Below, in pieces: positions 47,086 through 57,529 of a stretch of DNA of 64,000 bases. Below the pieces are notes generated by a model. That model did not search any database. It was given only the letters and a program-made list of their open reading frames with translations, and had not been told where the DNA came from. This DNA is from Congeria kusceri (taxonomy: Eukaryota > Mollusca > Bivalvia > Myida > Dreissenidae), in the NCBI GenBank assembly GCA_027627225.1, contig CM051026.1, forward strand, positions 4,952,415-5,016,414, given 5' to 3'. Each line of letters begins with the position of its first letter. The stretch's first letter is position 1. Both the position numbers and the translations under genes were made by a program.

Positions 47086-48225
47086 GTTAGCTCCACTATT
47101 CGAAGAATAGGTGAGCTTTCCTAAGAACCCCAGCGTTAATGTCTGTGTCTGATCTTTGTTAAACTTTATATTCAAAAGTTTTGTAACTTCAAAACTACAA
47201 AAGTTATTCACTTGAAACTTGGAATATACTTTTGTCAGTAACTCCAGCATCTGATGCAGCATTCCCCATAACTCAGTTTTGTATTTTGACAGTGTTATGC
47301 CTCTTTTTCACATAGATTTTCTGGTTAAAGTTTATTCAAAAGTCTACTAACTTCAAAAATACACAAGTTATTCACTTCAAACTTGGAATATACCTTTGTC
47401 ATACACTCCACCACTAGGTGCAACATTCCCCATAACTATATTCTGTATTTTGTCAATGTTATGCCCCTTTTTATGCCCCTGGCATCTTGATGCAGGAGGC
47501 GTATAGTGATTGTCCTATCCGCCCGTCCGTCCGTCCCTCCATCCGTCCGTCCTTCTGTCCGTGACGAGGTTAAGTATTTTTTATCGTTTGGTCTATCACC
47601 AACACGGCTTTCTACAACACTTGGATACTTATACACGTGTTGCTTATGACCATTCCCTATCCACCCATATCACCCAACCTCACTTTTAACTTGACCTAAT
47701 TTTGCACTTACAATAATTCAAATGGACTGTTTCTTGGTTAACTAGATTTTACCATTTTGTCTAGCGCCAACACCGCTTACAACCACACTTGGATATTTAC
47801 ACAGTTTTTTCTTATGACTATCCCAAATCCACCCATATCACCCAACCTCACTTTGACCTTGACCTAATTTGGACTAAGAAATGGGCTATCCAGCACCAAC
47901 CGGGGGCATGTGTGTTTATCAAACACAGAATCTTGTTCACATAGATTTTCTGGTTAAAATTTCTATTCAAAAGTCTTATAACTTGAAAACGACATCAGTT
48001 ATTCACTTAAAACTTGGAATGTACCTTTGTCATCAACTCTAACATCAAGTGCAACATTCCCCATAACTCAGGTTTGTATTTATCAGAGTTATGCCTCTTT
48101 ATCACATATGTTTTTGGGTGAAAGTTGTTATTCAAATGTCATTTAAATTCAGAACTTCATAGGTTATTTGATTGAAACTTGGAATAATAGTCGAGCGCGC
48201 TGTTCTTTGACAGCTGTTGTTTTAT
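47086..48225 (+). mobile_element. Hairpin-headed array element, family e, with an element inside
   Basis: The head AGCTCCACTATTCGAAGAAT, AGGTGAGCT (47089-47118) is a hairpin. Units of about 165 bp follow with TCTGGTTAAAGTTTATTCAA, AACTTCAAAAATACACAAGT, TATTCACTTCAAACTTGGAA, CATTCCCCATAACTCA. The end AATAGTCGAGCGCGCTGTTC, TTTGACAGCTGTTGTT lies at 48188-48223. A family a element interrupts it at 47468-47936. Confidence 0.8.
47468..47936 (+). mobile_element. Family a element nested in family e
   Basis: Head TTTATGCCCCTGGCATCTTG, ATGCAGGAGGCGTATAGTG; tract CCGTCCGTCCCTCCATCCG; units as in 23286-23896; end CCGGGGGCATGTGTGTTTAT, CAAACACAGAATCTTGT. The host unit resumes at once with TCACATAGATTTTCTGG, which elsewhere follows TATGCC(C/T)CTTTT. 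This defines both borders of family a within one or two bases. Confidence 0.85.
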
Positions 48226-48239
48226 TTACTGTTGTTCCA

Positions 48240-48400
48240 ATAACATGATAAGCATGTTTACACTGATCTTCATCAGATTTGTTTGAAACTTGGACAGAAT
48301 TCTGCCTACAGTAAAATCAAGGTCAAATATAGATTATTTGGAGTCAACAGCTAGGTCACTAGGTCCAATAACATGACAAGCTGGTTAACACTGGAAGACT
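48240..48400 (+). repeat. Short diverged repeat units
   Basis: CCAATAACATGATAAGCATG ... TTTGAAACTTGGACAG ... CTAGGTCACTAGGT and again CCAATAACATGACAAGCTGG. Two partial units of a further GAAACTTGG family. Confidence 0.5.
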
Positions 48401-48665
48401 CCTGTCCATCATCATCATACGAAATATGCTGTTTAACTGTACGCGGCCTTTTTAACCATCCATGACAGGCTTGTAGCAATGGACACTTTTCAGACTGGTA
48501 TAAAATGTCAATGCATTAGTCATAATATCAAATCAGTTTGATATCAGATTAAATCTACCTTTAATTCAACGCACTGGGGCAGTCAAGTATCACTCTCTTT
48601 TAGTAACAGGTTTGATTGACATTGTCTCATGAAATTGGTCACTATAGGGGAGAGATTGTGTACCT

Positions 48666-48738
48666 GCCAGGTTAGCTCAGACAGTAGAGCACTCGCCATG
48701 TAAGCGAGAGGTCCCGGGTTCGAGTCCCGGACTGGCTG
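48666..48738 (+). tRNA. tRNA-Thr(TGT)-like sequence, probably a SINE head
   Basis: GTTAGCTCAGACAGTAGAGC is a good D-arm/A box. The anticodon arm CTCGC-CATGTAA-GCGAG pairs perfectly (anticodon TGT). The T-arm CCGGG-TTCGAGT-CCCGG pairs perfectly and includes the B box GGTTCGAGTCC. The acceptor stem needs a bulge (GCCAG with CTGGC), which lowers the odds of a functional gene. CACCGTGTTCTCACCCTGTG, as in tRNA-headed SINEs, follows. Confidence 0.6.
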
Positions 48739-48799
48739 CACCGTGTTCTCACCCTGTGAAACCATAACAACAAAATGCAGACAGAAACTTTGTAATTAT

Positions 48800-49405
48800 A
48801 GTATTCTCGACAGAAATGACTGGTTTAATTTTAACATAATTTTGTAGAAATGTTTCTTTGTATATGCTTTCTGAATATAATGGCAGCATAGGCCATATCT
48901 GTTATATCTCACAACCAACTTGGCATGCTGCATGGTGTACATGTAAATGTTGCACTATATATAATTGGAATAAAATTCCAAATCTTGTTTGTTTCAAATG
49001 TCTAATCTTGTTTCTTTTATTTTTCACATACTTGACAGAAACAACTTTCAAAAATTGTGCATGGCTTAAGAATAGCGTGTATCAGACCAACTGAGTTAAA
49101 AAGTAAACTATTTTGGCCTATACCACATCTAAATTGATAGAAAATCTGGGCGAAAACAGCTCGTTTAAGCAAGGGAAATAACTCATGTTATCTGTTTACC
49201 AAACTAAACAATGGTTGTCTCCATTTCTACCCTTGAGAGATATTTGTGCCACATTCAGAATCCATACCCATGTTAATCGCAATGCAATCATGGTTCTCCA
49301 GTTGTTCATTACTTTTGAGAGTTTGTTGTACAAGCTGTCTATTATAAAGCAAAAATATCATTCTAATTGACTCGGCTCAGGGTTTGAATCTCTTGTTCAG
49401 TATGT
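48800..49405. other. Non-coding stretch
   Basis: No gene recognised. Open frames at 48858-49094 and 49185-49370 have no domain or splice support. Confidence 0.45.
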
Positions 49406-49409
49406 GGGT

Positions 49410-51492
49410 TTTTAGTCCCCTACCGGAGCTTCACCGGAGGGGACTATAGGTTTGTCCTCCGTCCGTCTGCCCGTCCTTCCATCAGTCCGCAAAATATTGT
49501 TCCTGTGATAACTAAAAAAGTACTGAAGATTCTTCTATGAAACTTGGTATACAGTAAAATCCCGTAAATACGACCACTTGGGGGTCTTAATAAAAGTGGT
49601 CTTAATAGCGGGTAAGTCGTATTATCGAGGTCTGGCAGATCACCGAGTCAGTACATGCATACTTCTGTGTAATTGAAAGTTTTTATGAAAATAATGAATA
49701 ATCAATAGATAACAAAATTATGATTTGTTTTCAATAAAATGTTTTATTGAATAGAGATTATGTAACTTATATTTATGGATACATGTATGAATTTTACATT
49801 AAGAAGGAAAATAAATAAAACTTGATAAACTGAGCCCATTTAAGGTTCAGCATTCATCAGTGCTGCCCACTTACTGCCAGCTAGTGTCAATTAATATAAT
49901 TAATATAATCTGAAACACTGTCGATGTGCTAATCCCTTATCAAAACATGTGTAACATTGTTTTTTTTCATACACTCCGTTTATACAACAACGCATTGTGT
50001 TATCTCCAATGCATATTTTGTTATTTGATGATGTTAAGTGTCAGCAGCCAAATGACACTGGTCGCAATAACAGGGTTATTTTGAGTATTATTTGGTACTG
50101 TCGGTCTGGGATAAGTGGTCGAAATACGGAATAGCGTGGTGCCCGTATAATCGATGTTTGCGACCATTGAAATATATAGGAAAACAATCGGGTCTTAAAA
50201 AAGTGTCTGCTTTAGCGGGGTGGTCGTAAAATCGAGGTGGTCATAAAGCGGGGTTTTGGTGTACATATAAACGGCAATGTGAGGATTATGCAAAACCTTT
50301 TATTTTTCACCAGAGGTCAAAGGTCACGTGACTGCTACTAAAAATAGAAACAAACTAAATACTGTTATAATTTGAAAAGTGCACAAGATATGACCATGAA
50401 ACTTGGCACAAAGATTGAACTATAGGTTTGCCATCCGTCTGTGTATCTCTGTCTGTTCGTCCTTATGTTTGTCTGTCCCTCCTCAAAACCTGGTTCCTGC
50501 AATAACTCAAAAAGTACTGAACTTATTTCAATGAAACTGGGCATACATATGAACAGCAATGTGGCAATGTGAGGACTATGCACGACTTTTTTTTTTTACC
50601 AGCGGTCAAAGGTCACGTGACTGTTACTAAAAATAGAAAAAACTAGATACTGTAATAATTCGAAATGGACATAAGATATGCCCATGAAACTTGGTACAGA
50701 GATTGAAAGATAGGTTTGCCATCTGTCTGTGTGCCGTTCTGTCTGTTCGTCCGTCCCCAAAACCTGGATCCTGTGATAACTCGGAAAATACTGAAGACAC
50801 TTCGATGAATTTTGTATATGTAGCAACAGCAATGTGAGAACTATGCACAAACTTTTATTTTTCACCACAGGTCAAAGGTCACATTACTGTTACTAAAAAT
50901 AGAAATAAACTTAATATTGTGATATTTTGAAAAGTGCATAAGATATGATCATGAAACTTCATGAAACTTGGTACACAGATTGGACTATGGGTTTGCCCTC
51001 CTTCTGTGTGTGTGTCTCTCTGTTCGTCCATCGGTCTCACTCTGTCTGTCCCATCCTCAAAACCTGGATCCTGCGATAACTCAAAAAGTACTGAAGATAC
51101 TTTGATTAAACTTTGTATACATAGAAAGAGCAAGGTAAGGATTGTACACGACCCTTTATTTTTCATCCGGGGGTCAAAGGTCACCTGACTGTTACTTCAA
51201 ATAGAAATAAACTTATTACTGTAATATTTCGAAAAGAACATAACATATGATCATGAAACTTGGTACGCAGAATGGACTATATGATTGCCCTCTGTCAGTT
51301 TAGTACGGCAATAACTCAAAAAGTAAATCGAATACCTGGTCAATGTTATTAAAATAGAAAAAACAACAACTTAATATTGCAGTGACAAATGGGATTTGAA
51401 TATGAAACCTTGTACATCTACAGATAAAGGGCGATTTGACGGTATTGCACAATGTTTAGTTAGTAGGGATTTTCAATGGTAGGGGACTCCTG
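49410..51492 (+). mobile_element. Hairpin-headed array element, family d, with a MITE inside
   Basis: The head AGTCCCCTACCGGAGCTTCA, CCGGAGGGGACT (49414-49445) is a hairpin, followed by a CCTCCGTCCGTCTGCCCGTC tract. Units of about 280 bp carry ATAACTCAAAAAGTACTGAA, GGTCAAAGGTCACGTGACTG, TTACTAAAAATAGAAA, ATGAAACTTGGTACA and an internal TCTGTCTGTTCGTCC tract in each unit. The 3' end GGTAGGGGACTCC lies at 51479-51490. A TA-flanked MITE occupies 49553-50260. Confidence 0.82.
49553..50260. mobile_element. TA-flanked MITE nested in family d
   Basis: The left end, after TA, is CAGTAAAATCCCGTAAATAC; the right end read inward is CACCAAAACCCCGCTTTATG, both leading into GACCAC. TACGACCAC/TATGACCAC and TCGTATTATCGAGG/TCGTAAAATCGAGG recur internally. 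The host sequence GAAACTTGGTA ... CATATAAACGGCAATG is split, as seen from intact units nearby. No transposase. Confidence 0.75.
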
Positions 51493-51679
51493 TACTGCTT
51501 GCAATACTATCAAAGCCTTGTTGATTGTGCTCTGTAAGCATTATCTAATTCATTGTCTTGACAGACCTGTTTGAATGAGCTAACAGCCAATTTAATGTAG
51601 TATTTTGTACTTTACTGTGCAACTCATGCAACTCGGTGTGATATTTTCTAAGAAGACATGTGTTTTGAACATAAAACAA

Positions 51680-52360
51680 CTTTATTATGCCCTTTTTCAA
51701 ATAATTGGGGGTATCTTGCTTTGCACCTGTCCGTCGATCGGTCGGTCAGACGGTAGGTCGGATTGTTGGTCTGTCCGTAGACCATTTGGTTTCCGCACGA
51801 TATCTAAAGAACGCTTTGACCTACGGTCTTGAAAGTTGGTATGCTGGTTACTTGGGAGGAAAGGAAGATGCCTATACATTTTGAGGTCAACACGTTAAAG
51901 GTCAAGGTCACCTTTGCTAAAAATAGAAAAACGGTTTCCACTCAATAACTTGAGAACGCATCCTGATATTTCATTGAATCTTCATACATAGATACCTTAT
52001 ATCGATACCTTGCTTGGGATTACATATGGGGTGGGTGGGATCAAGGTCACCATTGCTGAAAATAGATAAACGATTTTCGCTCAATAACTTGAGAACGCAT
52101 CGAGATATTTTAATGAAACTTCATACATAGATACCTTTTATTGAGACCTCTCTTGGGATTTCATATGGGGTGGGTGGGGTCAAGGTCACCATTACTAAAA
52201 ATAGAAAAATGGTTTCGGCTCAATAACTTGAGAATGCATTGAGAAATTTTATGAAACTTCATAAATAGATACCATATATCAAGACCTCGCTTGGGATTGC
52301 ATATTAAACAAATTTCTTAACAATTGCACATATTCACAACTTGGCTGCATGTCGGGGGGC
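51680..52360 (+). mobile_element. Hairpin-headed array element, family a-like ends with 140-bp units
   Basis: The head TTATTATGCCCTTTTTCAAA, TAATTGGGGGTATC is followed by CCTGTCCGTCGATCGGTCGG and then three units of the GGGGTGGGTGG family (51895-52310). The 3' end GTCGGGGGGCATACATGTTT, TACAAACATCTC resembles the family a end. This links the widespread 140-bp unit to a complete element of about 680 bp. Confidence 0.7.
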
Positions 52361-52439
52361 ATACATGTTTTACAAACATCTCTTTCTAAATTTGATTTTA
52401 GTCATAAGCAGCACCATATGCATTGCAAATAGCAGTCTG

Positions 52440-53340
52440 GGTGCAATAGACATAGTCCTTTTGCAGGTATAGCAAAGCGTGTCACTCATGAACACTGTCA
52501 GCACTCTCTAGCATCAGCTGCAGCAGAACTCAAACCAGAAACTAAATACAATGTAAAACCTGCCTTTCACTAGGCCCTGAAGGTTTCCCAAAAGCGAATT
52601 AGGAGAAATCAGGGTGTTTCGGCATGTCTTTGCAATGTTCTGGAACCCATCAGTGTCCTTCCTGAACAATTCTGGAATCTTCTTGGCACTTCCAGGCCTG
52701 ATCTGGATTGAAAACATTTCAGCATCCAAATTTTAAAAGTTTTTTAATTTGGACGCCGAATGTTTTATTTGTGATGGCTTTGGAGTCTTCGGCAAGCTAC
52801 CGGCAACCATTCTGGATGTTTGGGAACCCATCACTATAGACGTCATCTTTTGAAAAGCCTTGAGCGAGGCTTTGTAATCGGTTTATTAACCGATGTCATG
52901 TAACTCAGTGCCTTTGCGAGCTTTGTCCAGCTTGAAGGGCATTACGGAACCTTGTTTTTTTCTGAATGCGAGGCGTTGGACACTGGGGTTTGTCATCTTA
53001 AACTGTTGGCGTGATCCTCAAATACTGTTTGATCCACAATCGATGATTTCTTCTACGTGTCAGGTGAAATGCCAAGAAAAGCATGACATCAATGGCAATG
53101 TGAATGTTCCTAAAGATCCATTATCGGGCTAGCAACTGATTATCAGATTGTAATTTGGCGTCGTTCATATACCCCGAACTTCAGATCGGCAACATTTTAG
53201 CATTCTGTAGAAAAAAAAAGGCAACTATTCAGCATGTTCTGCGATGTTACCACAACCTTTCGGCACAATCAGGAAACATTTGGGAGCTAATTCCAGAACT
53301 GTCGGCCTTCTTTCGCATAGCATTCGGTGACTTTGGATAG
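52440..53340. other. Unclassified GC-richer segment
   Basis: More GC-rich than its flanks. TTCTGGAA, AACCCATCA and CTTCCAGG-like words recur, suggesting a diverged repeat or dead element. Two small hairpins lie side by side: GCCTTGAGCGAGGC at about 52858 and ATCGGTTTATTAACCGAT at about 52878. Open frames on either strand (52514-52729 minus, 52893-53132 and 53155-53340 plus) match nothing I know. Confidence 0.35.
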
Positions 53341-54835
53341 GTTTTGTGTCTCAATTAATGAGCATTTTTTACAGAGAAATCAAAGTGCATGTTATTGAAA
53401 GAAACCATGCTTGAAAGAAATCTACAAAGCTGTCCTACTACATCATATATAATTGAATTTTGAACAGTTACGCATTTGTAACCAAGTATAAAAAAAAAAA
53501 TCATTTAAATAATTGGGACTATTTTCTGGGTATTTTCACATATATTTCATTGGATAATTATGTAGCCCAAAAGTTGTCTGAGCTTTGTTGTTATGGAAAA
53601 AAAAAAATGTTTGCAAAATAATGCTGACATAGAACAATACATTATTGTATTATTATTGTAAAGAAAACGCTTGTGCAGTATTTCCACTATGTGTGATACA
53701 CGGGTCCATATAGTGGCCAAAATACATTGGGCATTATGTGTACCGATACAGCATAATATGTTGTGTATAAGTCCTGCATACATTTGATTTGTAGGCACAC
53801 ATTCTGAAAACCTTAAGTTTAAGCTTGTTTGATGAATTATATAATCGTTATATTCTACACAAAACTTTTTCCAAGTACAGTTTGTTCTAATTTCAATTGC
53901 TACACACATTGCTGTGGGTATTAATAATTTCAAAATGCTTTTGGTTTCATATAACAACATTGTAAAAATATATAAATTTAAAATAAATTATTTGTTGCAT
54001 GTGAATAAACTAGTTTCTGTAAACAGTTCTGCTACAGCTGATTCTGAAGAAATAGTATAAACTTTATTGAATAGTGCATGGAAACTGAAATTAGAGTGGT
54101 CATTAAGGCAGACAGATATGTAGCAGTTTTGTGATTGGGCAAAGATTGGGCACAATATTTATAGTATCTGTGAGATACATGTTATAAAGTGACAAGTAAT
54201 TACTGGATAGTGTCCATGGCAAACTACTAGTTGCTTTATTATGTTGTAAGTTGCCATTTCAGTTGTTTAAGAACAGTTTTGATGAATAATGTTTTTATCT
54301 TTTATTAGATGTGAAATTCTATTCAGTGATCTATAAACACATGTGTTTGTTCTGCTCCATAATTTATAGTAAACGTTTGCAGACTATGCTCGCGACAGAC
54401 TGCATTGTACAGGGGCTGTGTTCATTTATCTTCTAAGTAAATCTCCTTGCGAGTGCCATTATTTCATTTATGGATCAGTTTATCACAATTTCCTGAAGGT
54501 ATTATTTCTGCATCTTAAAGACCCACTTTAAAGGTCAGCAGTTGCATTTGTCCTAAATACAGTTGTTGGTCAGTAAATGCCTTCACTGAAAGCTAATAAA
54601 TTTTATCTGTCGAAATACTTCAACTTATGTTTCAAATAATAAAGTACCATAAGCATATTTACGATTTGTTTTAACTTTTTGGCTTAAGTTAACACAGCTG
54701 TATGAATCTTTATGAAATAAAAATGTTTTGTCCAATTTAACTTGGCAGGAAATTGATTTGTGACAAACATTTCATTCGCCTATTGTTTTGGGACCAATTC
54801 CTCTCCTTGAATTAAGTTCTTTAAATCTGTGTTAA
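53341..54835. other. Non-coding stretch
   Basis: AT-rich DNA. The minus-strand frame at 53547-53960 has 137 codons but no domain or splice support. No repeats recognised. Confidence 0.45.
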
Positions 54836-54839
54836 TTGA

Positions 54840-55045
54840 TTTTGATGTGTCTTGTGACCAAACAGTTTTGTAAATAGTTTGTAATAGAATCGTTTTGTCT
54901 TGGAAGCGATTTTTCTTGTCAACCACTTGTTTTTTGATCGATTTGTATTGGAACCGTTTTTTTTTTTTTTAAACAATCTGTATTGTGACTGAATTGTTCT
55001 GTGGTCTATGTATCTTAGACCTATTTGTCCTGTGACCAAAGTGTT
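54840..55045 (+). repeat. Degenerate short minisatellite
   Basis: Loosely repeated units of about 22-28 bp around TTTTGT(C/A)TTGGAA(G/C)CG(A/T)TTTT and TTGTGACC(A/G). It includes a run of about 14 T near 54957-54970. Confidence 0.5.
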
Positions 55046-55110
55046 ATGAACTATCCTAACTTATAACCGTTATATACGAGGGTTGTTCGGAAGTTCATGT
55101 TATGTGCCTT

Positions 55111-55561
55111 TCTAGCTCACCTGAGCACAATATGCTCATGATGAGCTTTTGTGATCGCCTTGTGTCTGTTGTCCGTCGTTAATCGTTCCTCATTAACAAG
55201 ACCACATTTATTGCACAATCTTAATAAAACTTGCTCAAATCATTGGTCCCAATTATATTTTGAAACTGGGTCATGTGGTGTCAACAGCTAGATCACTATG
55301 TCAAATTGAAGAAAAAGCTTGTAAACACTCTAGAGGCCACATTTTTTGTCCCGTCAACATGAAACTTGCTCAGAACATTTGCTCATATTATATCTCGGTC
55401 GAGTTGAAAACTGGTTCATGTGGGATCAAAAACTAGGTCACCAGGGCAAATTAAAGAAAACGCTTGTGAACACTCTAGAGGCTACATTAGTTGCCAAACC
55501 TACATGAAACTTGCTTAGCCCCTCAGGTGAGCGACCTAGTGCTTTACAGCCCTCTTATTTC
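55111..55561 (+). mobile_element. Hairpin-headed array element, family b, short copy
   Basis: The head AGCTCACCTGAGCACAATAT, GCTCATGATGAGC begins at 55114. Three units follow (AACTTGCTCA, AAAGCTTGTAAACACTCTAG, GTGGGATCAAAAACTAGGTC). The 3' end CCCTCAGGTGAGCGACCTAG lies at 55520-55539. It ends about 58 bases before the terminal exon at 55619. Confidence 0.85.
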
Positions 55562-55618
55562 TTGTTACTTTTAATGATAACACAGTAAAAGTGACATCAC
55601 AATAAATTTCATTTTCAG

Positions 55619-55801
55619 CTATGGTCATTGGCAAATATCGATAAAATCCATGATGACAGCACTTTAAAAACAGTACATGCTTCCCGGCGCACAGTCAGCC
55701 AGTATTACCCTCACAGACATGTCAAACGTTGTCAGACGGAGTTATCGACGCAGCGTCTCCGCATGGTCTCCCGTCATGGGCAACACACTTCTGTCATCTA
55801 A
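55619..55801 (+). CDS. Terminal coding exon of the unrecognised gene
   Basis: The acceptor AATTTCATTTTCAG ends at 55618. Sixty codons are open from the first base, then TAA (55799-55801): LWSLANIDKIHDDSTLKTVH, ASRRTVSQYYPHRHVKRCQT, ELSTQRLRMVSRHGQHTSVI. Entry phase 0 matches the donor at 43992, so the join reads ...NIKSYQQLIK-LWSLANIDK.... The tail is basic (Arg/His/Lys-rich) without a membrane segment. AATAAA at 55934-55939 gives a plausible mRNA end. A family b element sits in the intron directly before the acceptor. No domain recognised. Confidence 0.6.
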   Translation, partial: LWSLANIDKIHDDSTLKTVHASRRTVSQYYPHRHVKRCQTELSTQRLRMVSRHGQHTSVI

Positions 55802-55933
55802 AAACCAACCTGTTGTAGCTTCTGTGTACTAGCCTTTGTTAATTTGCGACACAATTCGCCTGGTTGCCAACATCAGATTTGCAACGTTTTGAGCACGTTC
55901 AGAGGGCACTTTTAAAGGCAAACGAAATGAAGT

Positions 55934-55939
55934 AATAAA
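55934..55939 (+). terminator. Poly(A) signal after the terminal exon
   Basis: AATAAA 133 bases after the TAA of the exon at 55619-55801, in AT-rich DNA. It supports that exon as the 3' end of a transcript. Confidence 0.5.
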
Positions 55940-55944
55940 TTCGT

Positions 55945-57330
55945 GCTTTTTTATAAATGAATGAATGCATTTTGTGATTTAAATTGTCATGATTTTTGCG
56001 TTTGCCAGGTGGATGTTACAGCGTTGCTAATGATACTGTTTTAGCATTAAAAATCATTTAAACTTTGTTTGCCGGCACAGATAAAGTTGTAACATTAAAT
56101 AATATATAAATAGCGCGTTATACATTGAATGCGTTCAGCGACGCATGAAATCGGAAATATCTGAGAAAAAGTCCAGCATTGCAACATCGCAGACGACGCA
56201 TGTAAGAAAATATATGGTAAACATAAATTAGAAATGTTATGCTCTATACGTGTTATACGTGTCAAAAAGTGACAACGTAATAATAGCAACCGTACCGTGG
56301 GGTGATAGTGGGTTAGTACCTCGTTTATGACTGTTACTCTTCTGTCCAACTATAATGTTTCTTATAAAACTTAGAACACATATTCCTTTTGTAATTCCTA
56401 ATTCCTGTTGGTTGTGATGTACAATTTGCTAAAATAAATGGTATTTAACTATAAACATGTCAAGGGGTAACCAGCCTTGTAGTTTCCCATTCTGCAACTA
56501 CACAGCATTCCTCAGTTTTGTTTCTATTGTAATCCTCAGTTTTGCGTTTGCAATAACAACGACCAAATTTGTGTTGATGGTGAGCATGCCGAGAGACAGA
56601 TTGCAGTCATTTGCGGATAATCAGTGCATTTGTGTAATTTTACACGTATTAAAATGCATGTCTTTAAGGTGCATATCTGAGTTTTAATTTCTTTTATAGA
56701 CCATCAATAATCAAGCTTTATTTTGTAGTCGTGAGTTTAAATTCTACGGTATCCCTCCAAAATAAAATTATTTGTATATTTTTCCTAAAACAATAATATG
56801 CTGCTTTTCGAATAAATTTTTTAGATCAATGGGAAATATTCATGACTGTATTTCTGTGAAATACCGCGAATAAGCCCCTTTCATTTATCATAAAGTTTTG
56901 TTAGCCACGATGCTTAAATTGTGCACAAATTCTGCCGAGTTAACAACGCACGTGCATCACGTGCAAGCTACCCCCAAAATAGCTTACGAACAACCTAAAT
57001 AGCAATCGTATGTGACTGTAAGAGTGTGTTGCACTTATGTTCTTTATGTTTAAAATGTTTTCGATTTAAAATGCTGAGCATTTTTATAATGTCATTTACT
57101 AGAAATTAATGTAACACGTCAGATAAAGTTTACTACACTATGATCGCTCACCTATGCCATGCATGACGTTAGGATCGTTATTTACTGTTATTTACTGTTC
57201 GTCTGTGAAAATTCTTGTAGTAGGCTGATGGCGATTGTTTGGTATAATACGTATTTGTATTTTCTAGTTTGCATGCTAAGAAGACCAGTTCTTTGAAAAC
57301 AGTGTGCACACCACAGAACTTGTACATGCA
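55945..57330. other. Non-coding stretch
   Basis: No gene or repeat recognised apart from a fragment at 56725-56760 resembling 8850-8897. Open frames on both strands lack support. Confidence 0.45.
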
Positions 57331-57343
57331 TGAGATGACCACA

Positions 57344-57527
57344 ACGATTATGTGGATGATGGTGTTGATGCTGCTGATGATAATGACAACGACGACAATG
57401 ATGCTGATGACAACGACGACACTGATGACAACGACGACAATGATGCTGATGACAACGACGACAATGATGCTGATGACAACGACGACAATGATGATGATGA
57501 CAACGACAACAATGATGATGATGAATA
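57344..57527 (+). repeat. (GATGAC/GACAAC)n microsatellite
   Basis: Trinucleotide-type repeats GAT, GAC, AAC, AAT with a higher-order unit of about 24 bp (GATGCTGATGACAACGACGACAAT shortened forms). It produces long open frames on both strands (Asp/Asn-rich, Met/Thr-rich, Val/Ile-rich, His-rich, Ser-rich), so none is evidence of a gene. Confidence 0.9.
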
Positions 57528-57529
57528 AG

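Noticed and set aside
52514..52729. Minus-strand 71-codon frame as a transposase remnant
   Set aside because: No transposase motif recognised; kept only as part of an unclassified segment.
53547..53960. 137-codon minus-strand frame
   Set aside because: AT-rich, no domain, no splice or poly(A) support.
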